Assembly: GCA_012934845.2 (NCBI GenBank)
Contig: WNNJ02002510.1
Coordinates: 62,001 to 126,000, forward strand
Reading direction: 5' to 3'
Length of the DNA: 64,000 nt
DNA from: Pomphorhynchus laevis
Lineage: Eukaryota; Acanthocephala; Palaeacanthocephala; Echinorhynchida; Pomphorhynchidae
Of this stretch, positions 31,690 to 44,044 are shown in pieces; position 1 is the first letter of the stretch, and the number at the start of each line of letters is the position of its first letter. The notes under the pieces are model-generated. The model saw only the letters and a program-made list of their open reading frames with translations. It had not been told where the DNA came from and made no database searches. The position numbers and the translations under genes are program-made.

Positions 31690-33660
31690 GTATCAAAAAT
31701 ACAGGAATGAAGTATTTAGCAATGAGTCGCGATTCAGGTCTTTACCTATCTTTAAGGCCTCAGGTCCAGCGGGATCTGAGCCCCCCCAGCCAATCCAACA
31801 CGTCGCCCTTCGACTGAACCACTCGGGATCTTTCATCCCCCGAATAATCCAATCAAGGCGGACGATGCTTGGTAATCGCAAAATGAGGAGCTTAAGAAAT
31901 CTTAGTATTTGTACTGGGGGCGTCCTCTTGAAAAGAAGACCAATCCCGAGATATCCCAAGTATCCCAGAGACGCACTTGGGTTTTCTCTTTCAATGACAG
32001 ATGTTGGGCCCGTTTCAGGAACCATCTAGCTTTCTTCAGGATACGTTTTAGTCTATCCAGGTCAGCTTTTGCTGACCAGTTCACCGTAATGGTGAACCCC
32101 AGGTATCTTACTCGACTTGTGAAGGTAGGGAGTGGTTGATTAGTCAGGATGGAAGTTAGAGTTGAGAGTGCTAATCTCTTTAGTTTTTTCCTTGTCGCAG
32201 GAGCGCCATGAAAGACAACCACCTACGATTTGGAGGAGTTTAAAACAAGGTTGGACAAGGGCAGCTGATCATTTAATCTAGTAAAGAAACGGCTGATGTT
32301 AGATACTACATCTTTGTACTTGCGTCCAGAGAACAGGGCTGTGGTATCATCAGCGTATACCACAAGATGTTAATCGCGTTTGAATTTTTTGTAGAGTTCA
32401 ATAGAGGTAGCAAGATACAAGATTGGAGAAAGTGGGGAGCCTTGAGGCACACCTGTAATAGGGTAGAACTGACGTGCATCAGAGTCGTCTTCATAGAAGA
32501 ATCGCTTGGTGTACAGCAATATTTCAACCCTGTTAACAATTCTCGCAAGCAACCCGAAAGACCTGAGAGAAGTGATGACAAAAGGGATGGAAATGCGGTC
32601 AAAAGCAGCCGAAAAGTCAAGAAAGACAGCCACAGCAAGCTGATGACTGTTATCTTAACAAAACTGTTGCACTTCACCTATTGCTGAATGGACCGAGCGA
32701 TATTTTACATACCCATGAAAACCTGGTGAGATTAAATTTCGCCTACTTAGATGGTCGCGAATTTTGCGCGCAAGCGCTTTTTCGTAAACGGAGATGAGGG
32801 AGTTTTGAATTGAAATAGGCCGCAGATCTTTGGGACATGTAATCGACTTCTTTTTAGGTAAAAATACTCGACGGCTAATATTAATGTTAGCAATGTCAGA
32901 CGGGGAGGCTAATAGCATTGTTATGGCGACTTCCTTTCTCTGACTATCTGTCAAAAGCTGACAGACACGAGTGGAGAGTAGCGCGTGGGTTCTGGAGGTG
33001 CCCGGGAGTGGCCTCCAGGAGTTAATGATATCTGTAACAGATAAATCCCTACTACTGAAGTCACACCAAGGCGGGATTGGTTGGGGTGATTGAGTGGCTC
33101 CATAATTGTGTAGGGATAGTGACTCATCCAAAACTTTATCAAGGCCTATTCTACCAATCCAACCTAAAGCTCTATCCTTCCAACAGACAAACTTCTCCTT
33201 TTTGAATATCTTCCAGAAGGAAGACTGAGAAGGGCTAGGGCGAGAAATGCTTGCCTAATCCCTACTCAGCTGCAACCTATATCTGGTGCTCCAGTATTCA
33301 TTCGAGAGGGCTTGTCTGGCGGAAACTGAGAGATTAGGAAGGTGTAGCATTTTAGCTAGGACCTTGAGTTTTGTTGTAGTGGGATTATATATGCAACCTT
33401 TATAGGTAGTCGGATTTGAATTACAGATCACTTTCTTGACGGTTTGCTTAACAATTGCATTGAGAGTAGTTGGTTTGGGTCAAGAGTGTTGGTAAGGTCA
33501 GTAATTAGCGAATCGATTTGCTTGAGGAAGAGTTTTTATTGTCGATACCGTGTGATCGGGCAGTTGTAAGGAGACAGCAAAAGCGTCATCAACATAAAAG
33601 CGGACTAGCTTTCATGTAGGAACGTGAATGTCATCTCGCTGTCTGGGAAGAAACCAGAAT
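31690..33660 (-). mobile_element. LINE family A, copy 4 (ORF2 linker to 3' end)
   Basis: The minus strand carries the ORF2 linker from about 33540 (LITDLTNTLDPNQ), RT fingers (DLRPISIQNSLISVYEKALA, about 32850-32780), palm motif A (AVFLDFSAAFDRI, near 32630-32590), motif B (GVPQGSPLSPILYLA) and the catalytic block. There the frame has a TAA just before HLVVYADDTTALF (about 32375-32330). The post-RT part ends near 31700. It is 5'-truncated and frameshifted in several places. It is the best-preserved RT of family A in the window. Confidence 0.85.
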
Positions 33661-33769
33661 TAGTTGGAGAGATGGTTCGCTTCAGTGTATAAATAGTCGG
33701 AGTTCTCTTCACTATTCTGACTTCTCTTCTATTCTGGAACTGGAAGTAAACTTTTGGATAAAATTTGAA

Positions 33770-35000
33770 CTTTGAACTATTCAGAAGTTGCTAACGAAAT
33801 GCGACGGCAGATGGGTGTAGGGATACTTACAAGTCCATGGTTGTCGTTCGCGGTAGAGAAGTTTAACTCATTGAACGAAAGGCTGGCGTATCTAAGACTT
33901 TTAGTCAAAAAGGGAAAGGGGTATAACTGTTGTGTGTGGATATGTTCCCAACATTATCTTGGAATACGCAGTCTTAGTGGAAGATCTTCAAAATCTGCTT
34001 GATAATACTTCTGTTGGAGATTCCCTAGTTCTATTGAGTGACTTCAATGCTCATGTTGGTAGCGACAGTAACACTTGGAAGGTGTGATGGGGAGGAACGG
34101 ACTATCCGATCTGAATGCGAATGGTGTTGAATTATTGCACTTTTGTTCTAGTAACAAATTTTGCATAACCAACACCATGAATGAACATAAGGAGAGTCAC
34201 ATATGCACATGCATCAGGATTCTCTCAATCAAATATCAATGATCGATTTTGTAATCTTTCATCTGATCTACGACATTATGTTCTGGGCACTCGTGAGAAG
34301 AGAGAGGTTGAGCTGTCAACCGATCACTATCTTGTAGAAGGTAAGCTTCGATGGCATAATTGGATGCTAGACAAGCATGGAAAACCAAAGCGTTGTGTGC
34401 GGGCGCGCTGGGAGCGTCTAGTAGATGTTTTGTCAAAGAACGTTTATCTGGCTGCATTCATAAGTACTTATCTCGGTTACCAGAAGAGATGAAGAACGTT
34501 GTTCAGGAATGGGATATGTTCAGATCCCCGCTTGCAAAAACAACCATGAAAAGTTGTGGCTCGGAGGCCTTAGGTGCTTATCATGAAGGGAATCCTTGAA
34601 CTGCTTGGGGACAGTTACAAGAGAAACAGTGCGGCTTTCGTTCAGGTCGTAGAACTACATACCAGATCTTTACTCTCTCAACTATCCTTCAACGGTCTTA
34701 TGAGTTCGCTAAACGGGTCTTCATTTGATTTGTGGATTTGGAGAAGGCGTTCGACCGAGTTCCGCGAGAGAGGTTGTGGGAGGTACTAAGGAATTATGTA
34801 GTACCACTCTATCTTTTGGCAGCTGTGGCTTTAAGAATAGTGAGGCTTCAGGTTGTGTTGCTAAAAAATAGTGTGGTTTCGGGTAGCTGTGGCATCAAGG
34901 ATATCAAAATGATCTGGATGGTATTCTGTTTCTTACGTCGCTACGGTTTGAGCATGCTGATATCAAAACATTTTATGATGTTAAGTAGCTAGTATTGAGG
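33770..35000 (+). mobile_element. LINE family E remnant (RTE/CR1-type, craniofacial-development-protein-2-like)
   Basis: The plus strand reads endonuclease text FNSLNERLAYLRLLVKKGK, then LSDFNAHVGSD, then ITNTMNEHKESHICTC, VELSTDHYLVEGKLRW and GKPKRCVRARWERL. This is the widespread animal LINE whose endonuclease is often annotated as craniofacial development protein 2-like. RT motif A follows almost at once (FVDLEKAFDRVPRERLWEVL, about 34722-34780), so most of the linker and fingers are deleted. Later RT blocks are missing. Three short copies of GAATATATTGGGAAGATAT lie just downstream (about 35010-35100). Confidence 0.75.
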
Positions 35001-35219
35001 TGATTACTATCAAGAATATATTGGGAAGATATTTGGTTATTTTTAATTTGGTAAAAAGAATATATTGGGAAGATATTTTGTGAATATATTGGGAAGATAT
35101 ATGGTGAATTCAAGTAGTGAGGCGACGCATTCGAATCAGTTGGTCCCCACTAGATGTATCGCCTCTCGTGAATGTGAAGGGTTTTGGCAAGGTCTTATAG
35201 CATATAAGTGCTTGCTGAT

Positions 35220-37615
35220 TTAGTATCTGAAGTGTGTCAGATTGCTAGAGATGATATTACTACTCGCACTGGTGTGAATAAAAGTCATAGTATATTTTAT
35301 TGTAATGTTCGGAGCTTGTTACAGAAAGTCGATGAGCTATAGTTTAGGATCGAGTCTGTTAATCTAATTATAGTTGGTATTGAAAAATCATTGAAGAGAT
35401 AGAGTTGTATACGCGAGGAGATTGTGATACTGTGATAATTCGGGATCTGAATGTACCAGATATTGAATGGACTTCGAATACGGTTCTTCCTACTTGTGAT
35501 ATCGAATCTTGTGACCTTATGGAGTGTTTTACTTATTGTGGTCTTGCTCAATTTGTTGATGTACATACTCGCTTTTAGAGTTGTAGTTCTTCCCTTCTTG
35601 ATCTTTGCCTATCGACAAGCAGTCAATTAATCAGTAGTATCCAATATGATTCTCCTGTTGGTTTGTCTGATCACAGTGTAGTTAAAGTTTTGCTAAATAT
35701 ACATATGAGGGTGTGTCATCATGCTCGGTACAAACGTCAGATTAATGTCTTTCGGGCGAACTATGATGTTATTACATCAAAGCTGCATAGAGTCAGTTGG
35801 CCTGATCCGGATGTTGTCAGAGTTGACGAGGCCTGGGATCATTTTCGCGTGACGCTTTATTCTCTAATGGTAAAATTCTCACCTTTGAAGTCTAAGACTA
35901 GTCGGAAAAGCGCTCATTGGTTTGATACTGGGCTGGCTACTGCGATGAAGGCTCGTGACTTCAGTTTCAAATGCTTTGAGGGTGGGTTTTGTGAATATGG
36001 TGTTTGTAAGCAGACGAGAAATTTCTTCAATTCTTAAAAACGACATAAGCGCTATTTATTTGAAAATGGTCTAGCTCATAGTTGTAGACATGATCCCAAA
36101 GCTCTATTTCTATATGTGAATAGTAGTAGGAACGCTAATAAAACAATTGGCCAATATTTTGATAGCGTTATTGAAGACGACCTTGCTGAGATGTTTTAAA
36201 GGCATGTTTACTTGGACAAAGATACTACAAACGAGCATTCTGCACCTATCCAGAACAGTGAGACGATAAGAGGTGCTAGTGTTTCATATCCTAGTTTAAA
36301 CATAGCTAATTTGATAACTCCTGAGAAAGTTTTAACTGAACTGCATCGTTTGAAAGAGACAAACTCCAAAGGTTCTGATTTGTTACCTTCGATATATCTT
36401 CGTCGAATAGCAGACTCAATATATACACCACTTTGTAACATATTTCGACAATCTATTATTGATACGACTCTTCCAAAAGAGTGGAAACAATCGATCATTC
36501 ACCCCATCTTCAAAAAGGGTGATAGATCTTCAGTAGGCAATTATAGACCAGTAAGTATTACTTGCTTATGTTGTAGAATGTTAGAGCGAATTATACATGG
36601 TTATATGGTCAAATTTTATAGTGAGAATAATGTAATAGCTTCTGAGCAACATGGTTTCCGTAAGGGTTATTCGACAGTTACTAATCTACTCGCAGCCCAT
36701 CTTGATTGGTCAGCTAATAAAGGCGTGTCCATTGCTACTGACATCATATTCTTCAATTTCTCTAAGGCATCTGACAGAGTAGACCATAGATTCCTCCTAA
36801 ATAAACTAGAGAAAAGTGGCATTCCATTTTTGCTTGTTAGATGGATTGAATCATTTTTAAGCAATCGTAGTTATTGTGTGCATGTAAATAATTTTGACTC
36901 TTCTTCGCGGCCATGTAATATAGGGGTGCCTCAAGGTTCAGTATTCGATCCATTGTTATTTAGTGTCTACATCAACGATCTCCAGGAATTTATTGATTTT
37001 GCGGGGATGCTTTTATATGCAGACGATTTGAGAATCTGGCTGGCAATTCGTTCACCCAATGATATAGTTAAACTGCAACGGGGTATCGATGAAGTCGAAA
37101 ATCGGGCTCTGCTCAATAGGTTGATTGTCAATATATCAAAATGCAAACATTTATGTGTTTTGTGGCGGAAATGCTCAATCTTCCGCTAATTATAGCTTTC
37201 AAAGCAGTGATATAGAACGAGTGAACAAATATAAGAACTTGGGAGTGTGGATAAACAGTGACTTGAGTACCGTTACACATACTGAACATGCCTGTTCAAA
37301 TGCGTTGGGGATAATCGGTCTACTTCGACGCACTTTCATTACACTCAATCAATTTGCCATACGTCCGCTAATCTTCGCTCATGTGTTAAGCCGTCTTCTA
37401 TATGCTGCGCCGTGTGTGTATCCCCAAAATTCAAAAGAACATATTAGTTCAGAGAGGGTACTTCGTAGAGCTACCAAGCTAGCACCGCAACTGAAATTTT
37501 TGTCGTACCCTGATCGATTAAAAGCACTTAGACTTGAGACTGTCACGTGGACCCGCCGGTACATCGATATGAGTATGATCTGGCAAATTCTTGATGAATC
37601 GGTTCGACTATAACG
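35220..37615 (+). mobile_element. LINE family C (CR1/Jockey-like), endonuclease and RT
   Basis: The endonuclease starts near 35300 (NVRSLLQKVDEL) and ends with PVGLSDHSVVKV at about 35660. A linker (35663-36180) leads to an almost complete RT (36212-37189), followed in another frame by the thumb and C-terminal part (37125-37613). Breaks include an early TAG after VDEL, a stop near 36035, a stop near 36197 and a frameshift near 37170. A copy of the dispersed structured module begins 140 bp downstream of its end. Confidence 0.85.
36212..37189 (+). pseudogene. Reverse transcriptase of LINE family C, catalytically dead
   Basis: The 325-codon frame contains NYRPVSITCLCCRMLERI (residues 110-127), EQHGFRKGYST (145-155), motif B IGVPQGSVFDPLLF (237-250) and motif C LLYADD (267-272). 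Motif A, normally FLDFSKAFDRVDH, reads FFNFSKASDRVDH: the first catalytic Asp is Asn at residue 182 and the following Phe is Ser. It cannot polymerise as written. It would act in target-primed reverse transcription if intact. Confidence 0.85.
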
Positions 37616-37754
37616 ACACATCTGCGAAATTTAATGATATTTGATTGTGTGGTGCTTGTTTAGCTCACCTGGAGCTTGTTTAGCTCACGAAATTCAGAAA
37701 GTGTGTTTATAGCTTGCGGAGTTATTGTTACAAAAGACAAAGGATTTCTAGATC

Positions 37755-38165
37755 ATCGGCATAAATCAGATAATTGAGTCAACGTATTTTATATATAAAT
37801 AAAGATTAATAATAAATGGTTATATAATATTTTATACAATTTATATTTTTATCAAGTTAAAATAAAAAATTTAAATTTAAAATAAAAGTCAATTTTTATG
37901 AATTGATAAATATATCAGATGTTGTATAAAAAATTGACAAACATTTGCCACTTTATGAATTGAATAAATAACGACGATATATTCGAATAAGGAATAAAGG
38001 TAATCAGGAGGAACTGTCATGTTATAATTTTTCGGTCCCTATTCATAGACCCAACATAGAAGTGGGGCCAAATGCGCGATAATGGCGTATTTCCTCTGAT
38101 GAAATTTGATTATTTAATGACCTTATTCAAATACAAAGCATATTGTTTATTATTCATCCACAAAA
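37755..38165 (+). repeat. Dispersed structured module, full copy
   Basis: Begins near the words CAACGTATTTTATAT and TATCAAGTTAAAAT and continues with AGGAGGAACTG, TCGGTCCCTA, GTGGGGCCAAAT and CCTCTGATGAAATTTG. It can form the outer stem ATCAG(G)AGGAA/TTCCTCTGAT and the hairpin AAATGCGC/GCGTATTT. See the copies at 45895, 49195 and 55253. Confidence 0.75.
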
Positions 38166-39609
38166 AATTTTTCGCTTAGTTTTACACATATTCGGATCTT
38201 GAATTTGTAAGGCAGAACAAAAATAGGAGGGGACTTGAAGGATCTCTTTGTAGTAGACCTTTATTCGCTTCGAATTCTTCAGTAGGTTGAATCGTCAAAA
38301 ATTCGTAATTTATTTGGCCTCAGGATTTCTGGATTAAATGAAGTATAGGGCCAGAAATATTAATAAAATAAGACAAGTGTGTTTGAGAATTTACTTAGTA
38401 ACAATCAGCGGTCAATCGTGTCAAAAGTTTAAAATTAAAATCGATGGACGCTGAATAAAGTGATCTTCGATTTCTAAAGGATGCATGTACCATGCCGATA
38501 AGGATATCAATAGCGCCTAGCGTAGGACGATTGCAACAAAATTCAAATTGTTCAGGTTGAAGATAACATTCATGAAAATGAACTAGAAGATTGAATATTA
38601 TAAGTGTCGTAAAAACTTATATGCATGATATATGAGTGCAATTCCTTGATATGAATATGTTGAGTTTGGGTTTCCTATACCTTTATACGAATCTTAATCA
38701 CTTCGTCTTCAATTTTCTGGTAGATGCCTACCTTGCATAATTCTATTGAAAAATAAAACCCAATAATGGCCTAGTGTATCAAATGGGGATTTTATATGTT
38801 CCATACAAAATAAATCGGGCCATTCACTGTATGATTTCGCATAAAGAGATAGCCGTACCAGTTTCTTCACGGTAAAATTAGCGTTTATATGATCTCGGAT
38901 GTTTCCTTTACTTAATATATTATAAATCATTTGAAGTTTTTTCTTAGTTTTAAAATAGATTTAAAATGCAAAAGCCATACAGACTGGGCAACATTTCCGA
39001 AAGGCGGACACAACTAGGCAAGAAAAAATTATGAAAAACGAAAGACCTTTATTAGACATTTAAAAAACATCTTTCATTTTTTTGCAGCATAGTGTAGATA
39101 AATTTTGAAATTAAAATTAAATTTTTTTCAAAAAAATTAAAATTTGAATATTTTTCAAGTAAGTGTTCGGATTAGTTAAATATTATCACACAATGATAGC
39201 ACATTATGTATCTACACCACATATAAGTTTTAGCTCGATACGACGTATATTACGCTTCAGAGAAAATGTTCAATTTTTTGAACTTAAAAATATTTTTTCC
39301 TAAAAAAATCGATATGATAACCCATACTTTTTTCATCTCACAACATCGACCATCTATCAATTAACATTTACACAAAAACTTATGAATTGATTTATTCAGT
39401 GTGTTGAAAAAATTTAAATTAAAATTTTTTAAATTAAAAAATAATAATTAAAATTTTACCATTGTCCTTGTTAGTAGTTTGTTTACTGCAATATTATTAT
39501 AATACGATTACAAATCATATATCTACATTATTTTCAAGTTTGAGATTGACTTAATATGTATTACGTTGTAAAACAAAATTTAATTTTTTGAACTTCAAAA
39601 TACTTCTTA
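38166..39609. other. AT-rich intergenic stretch
   Basis: No gene or mobile-element protein recognised on either strand. Several long A/T runs. Confidence 0.5.
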
Positions 39610-39724
39610 AGCACTTTGGTATAATAATAATAAATAATACAATAATTTATTTAACGTGGCAAATCCGTGCAAAATGCACGCTTACATGACCACTAACAAA
39701 AAAAAGAACATTAATTGGTCACAG

Positions 39725-41257
39725 TTAATTGTTGAAATAAAATTGGATTTGGCGTTTGAAGTACGGCATAGATGTTGATTGGCGGATATGAATAGGCAGT
39801 TGATTCCACAAGAGAGGAGCAGCCACAACGAAGGAGCGGAAGCCAAAAGAGGTAGAGTAGATTGGGACATGTAAAAGAAGGGAATTACGGGAACGCAGAG
39901 CACAATACACAGTACGAGAATTGTCGAGAAAAGGAAGGTTGAGAAATGAAGGGGTATGAGAAGTTATAAGGCGAAAAGCAATGATAAGAAGACGAATTTG
40001 AACACGACAATAAATGGTAGGCCAATCAAGAGAAACAAGATAGTAGGATGTATGATCAAAACGACGAAGACGGAGGAGAACTCGAACGGCAGCGTTGATG
40101 ATGCGTTGTAAAGGAAGAAGAGTGGATTTAGGTGAGTTGGAAAAAAGACTAAGACAGTAATCAAGTCTTGAGAAAAGAAGAGAAGATATGAGAGTCATAC
40201 AAGAAGTGAAATCGATCAATCTACGAACTTGACGGAGATTGCGGAGTATCAAGGTAGATGAGCGTACTTTATCACTAACGAAACGTTTAAGTGAAAGTCG
40301 GTTGTCGAAATGAAAGCCTAGTAAAACGAGATTATCAACGATAGGAAGAATTGTAGAATTTAGTGATACGGAAGGAGGTTCTACGCCGAAGCTTCGAGGT
40401 AGGATCCACATAATTTTAGATTTATCAGGATTCAGAGAAAGGCGAAGGGAAGAAAGATGGTTGTAAATTGAGACAAGACAGCTGGAAACAGAAACACTAA
40501 GATCATGAATACGATAAGCAGGTGCGTGAGCATATATGAGAATGTCATCAGCATATTGCATAACATTGAAGTTAAATTTATGAGAAATCGAAGACAAGTC
40601 ACCGAGAAGAAGAGAGAAAAGCATAGGGCCTAATACGGAGCCTTGTGGAACACCGGACGAAATGGACGAAGGATGGGAGAGAGAAGATTTAGAATATACG
40701 CGAAATGTACGGTTTGACAGATATGAAGAAAACCATGATACAGTGGGTAAAGAGAAGCCATAATCATGACGAAGGCGATGTAGAAGAATCGAGTGATCGA
40801 CGATGTCAAAAGCAGACGATAGATCAAGAGAAACTATGACACTACATAATTTATGATCGCGCGAGATGAGTAAGTCATTATAAACTTTAAGACAGGCAAT
40901 TTCAGTAGAGTGATTAGAGCGAAAAGCGGCTTGGAAGGGAGGAAACAAGTTAGAGGAAAAGAGATATGTATTAACTTGCTTGAGAACGAGACGCTCAAGG
41001 AGTTTAGAGAGGGTTGGGAGAAGTGAGATTGGACAATACGAAGATAGTAGTGAGGAGTCGAAAGATTGCTTTTTGATGAGAAGACGAAGTGGCGCATTTC
41101 CAGATGGAAGGAAATGTACGGCTACGGATGGACGAGTTGAACAATGTGGTAAGGAAGGGTGAGATAGAGGAGCAGATATTTTTAAGCAAGTGAGTGGGAA
41201 TTGGGTCAGAAGGAGAGGTTTTATTAGGTAATGACAGCAGAACCGAAGAAACTTCAT
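39725..41257 (-). pseudogene. LINE B reverse transcriptase and C-terminal domain
   Basis: 510 codons without a stop. Fingers (LLSSYCPISLLPTLSKLLER, residues 70-89), FQAAFRSNHSTE (108-119), motif A VSLDLSSAFDIVDH with Asp145, motif B GVPQGSVLGPMLF (202-214) and motif C MQYADDILIY with Asp237/238 are all present. The palm looks catalytically complete. The C-terminal blocks DYCLSLFSN and WNQLPIHIRQS with FKRQI are typical of L2/CR1 elements. The ORF starts in mid-linker, because a frame break separates it from the endonuclease part. The element would need that break closed to make one polyprotein. Confidence 0.85.
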
Positions 41258-41867
41258 CAGACGAAACGGGAAGAAGGTGGAATAGTTATGGGAGGGAAGT
41301 ATTTGAAGAGAAGAGTGGGTACAAGGGGGCTACGGGTAGTATGGAAAGTAGATTATATAGCTTAGTTTGTAGATAAGAAGAAAAATCATCAGGATTTATA
41401 TTACAAGAAGTAGATGATCGTGAAAGAATCGAGTTTAAGATTTTCCAATGAGATTTAGAGTTGGAAGATGACTCGAGTTGATTTCGCCAAAAGATAGTAC
41501 GTTTAGTACGTATAAGAATGAGATGTGAACGGCGTAGAGAAAAGTAGGAATCACGGAGATTTGGAGGGAGTGAGTTGGGAGAACGTTTAAGAAAGCGATT
41601 ATACACACGAAAAGAGTGGTGGAGTCGACGCTTAGAAAGACTACAGTCAGAATCGAACCAGGGAGCATGGCGCAAGCGCTGAGAGCCTCGGAGTCGACTA
41701 GGCAGAAGTGTATTGATAATATACATAAGTTCAGAATCAAACAGAATACAGAGATCATCGGGAGAGAGATAGTTAAGAGGAAGTGAAATATGTGAAGAAT
41801 TGAGTAAGGCTGTGCAGAGAATAGGGATATCGAGAAGCTTCCAGGGTCGACTTGGTGTGGATATTGG

Positions 41868-42623
41868 TCAAGGCGGAGAAGGAAGATGGGTACGAGTAAG
41901 AGTAAGAGTGACAAGGAAATGATCGGACAAACCGGGATCAGTAATTGACAAGGAAGTATAGTCATTGAAGCAGATAGGTACAACAATGATGTCGAGAGCA
42001 CCGCCGAGTATATGAGTTGGGCTTGTTGAAAGTAATTTATAGTTAAAATCAGAAAAAAGATTAGTTAAAGTGATAGAGTCAGAGTCAGCCGGGCGATCAA
42101 GACGAATGTTAAAGTCACCGAGAACAAAAGAAGGAGTATAAGACAAGGAACAGTGAGACATAAGATCTGCAAGGTCGTTAAAGAAGATACATGAGGGAGC
42201 AACTGAACCTGGACGGTATACAATCACAAGTTCCAGAGGGAAAGGAGTTGATAATCTGCATATGAGTAATTCGAACGAGGTGTAACGGATGTTAACGTTA
42301 ATTTTGCGTAAAGACATTGGATGACGAGCAATGGCAACTATACCGCCATGGTTAAAATTAGTAGATGTATGAGAGGCAATTGGACGAGCTGAATCAACTA
42401 AAGAACAACCAGAGCGACATAGACGACGAATAGCAAGATCGTCGGAGTCACAATGCCAGGATTCGGTAATGCAGAGAATATCGATAGATAATTGATCGAA
42501 GATATCAAGGAGCATATCAGCTTTATGAAGAATGGAGCGAGTGTTGAATAGACTAAGACGAAAAGTATGCTTAGGAGCGAGATCGACTAGCGAAGAAGAC
42601 AAGGGGGAGAGATGGGACGCCAT
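41868..42623 (-). pseudogene. LINE B apurinic-type endonuclease
   Basis: 251 codons from an ATG. The motifs follow the APE fold of LINE endonucleases: LSLFNTRSILHKADML (asparagine of strand one), ILCITESWH (catalytic Glu), GGIVAIARH, SFVLGDFNIRLDRP (Asp-Asn pair), LDIIVV and a final LSDHFLVT (catalytic His). All expected catalytic residues appear present. In a whole element this domain nicks target DNA before reverse transcription. Confidence 0.85.
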
Positions 42624-42639
42624 CGAATTTTTGGCCTTG

Positions 42640-43931
42640 TGTGAAGAACGTGAAAATTTCCGTTGATTTCACGTATAGATAAGGATGACTCGCCGTTTGT
42701 TTCACGTCGATGTTTTTCAATGCGAGCTAAATTGAGCTGGGCAATATCAGAAGGGGAGCGGTCAGGAAAGATACGGCAAGTAGATGAAGTGGTAAGAAGT
42801 TTAAAACGTTGGGAGAGTACCGAAGAGGCATGCGAACTATGTCGGAAAACGATTTTTAAGAGTGGAGGACAGATGATTGGATTTAGTGGATTTGTTTAAA
42901 CGAATGAAGGATACAGGAGCGATATTATTGAAGAGGGATGGATTATTATCAGGAAGAATGTTTGCTAGGATAGATCTGAAAGCAGATACATCATCATCGA
43001 GGCGACATTGAGGAGAAGCAGATTCGGAAACCTTTAAATTAGATATGATAATGCATCGATCGCGCGAAGGAAAACGATTACGTAGTGGTGGACGGAAAGA
43101 CCTGGTAGCAGTAGAGGCAGAAGAGCAGATAGACGTGGGAATGACCGGGGTGCTAAGTGAAGATTTAAGATAGTTTGGAGCATGTGTGACAGGAGTGGAG
43201 TGATGAATCGGTTGATCGGAGATGTTACTGGAGATGATTTTGACGGAAGGATGTAAATTATTGATAGGTGATACGGTTGGAGCATGTGTGACAGAAGTGG
43301 ATTGTTGAATAGGTTGAACGGAGATGTTACTGGAGATAATTTTGACAGAAGGATGTAAATTATTGAGAAGTGATACGGTAGAGGTAGAATAAGGAGTACG
43401 TGAAGAGAAGAAAGAAGTATGAGATGTATTTAGATGTGGGGATGAATAGGAAAAATGAGGTACGAGATGAAGGCCTTTACTGTTTGCAATGTTAGGAAGA
43501 TGAAGATTGTGGGAAGTTTTATCCGTAGTAAAAGGAGGAGTGTGTGTGAGAGAAGTTTCAAGAACGGGTTTCATAGATGACGAAGGAGTTAGTAAGCAAA
43601 CGGATGACGACGATAGATTGGAAGATATGTTGTCGTTTGTTGATGTTCCATGTATAACAGCGGTCTGAGTCGACTGAGAGATAACAAGTTTATTAATTGA
43701 GCACAAATCTGTTTTGTTAGCGTTCAGAACGTCTCCACCGTTTGAGTAGTCATTCTTCATTAGCTTACCTACGAGGGCAGCACAACAGAAGCCGCAGAGG
43801 AAATTCCGATTTGAAACGTTGTCCTCGTCAGTGAAAGGAATGGCAACGTGAGTCCAAACATTGCAGTTCTTGTTGTCGCATCCAATTTGCTTTTCGATGT
43901 AAGCTTCCTTGGTATGATATCCTATCCTCAT
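42640..43931 (-). pseudogene. LINE B ORF1 (PHD-like zinc finger protein)
   Basis: The open frame 43931-42837 (364 codons) starts with a Cys-rich finger: CDNKNCNVWTHVAIPF then FLCGFC, similar to the PHD-type finger of CR1 ORF1 proteins. A long Ser/Thr/Pro-rich middle contains two copies of a 34-residue repeat (NNLHPSVKIISSNIS, DNA period 102 bp at about 43217 and 43319). After a frame break near 42845 the C terminus continues as SPSDIAQLNLARIEKHRRE and SSLSIREINGN, ending about 42640. ORF1 probably binds element RNA. Confidence 0.75.
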
Positions 43932-44044
43932 TTTTAACTTATTATTTCCAACTTACAACAAATCAACGTATACAAAAAAATTGGCATCATTACTTTATTA
44001 TCTTGAATAAAAATAAATTTATTTTTAACAATTTTAAAAATTTT

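Larger units (their letters stand above)
39610..43975 (-). mobile_element. LINE family B (L2/CR1-like), nearly full-length
   Basis: Read on the minus strand: a short 5' region, ORF1 (43931 to about 42640), endonuclease (42623-41868), linker (about 41726-41286), RT and C terminus (41257-39725), and a 3' UTR with a terminal hairpin (GCACGGATTTGCCACG region, about 39650-39690). It ends in a short TTATTATTAT tract near 39610-39640. Only a few frame breaks separate the ORFs, so it is fairly young. It is inserted in LINE family D, whose coding sequence stops at about 44045. Another copy of its 3' end is at 63870-64000. Confidence 0.9.
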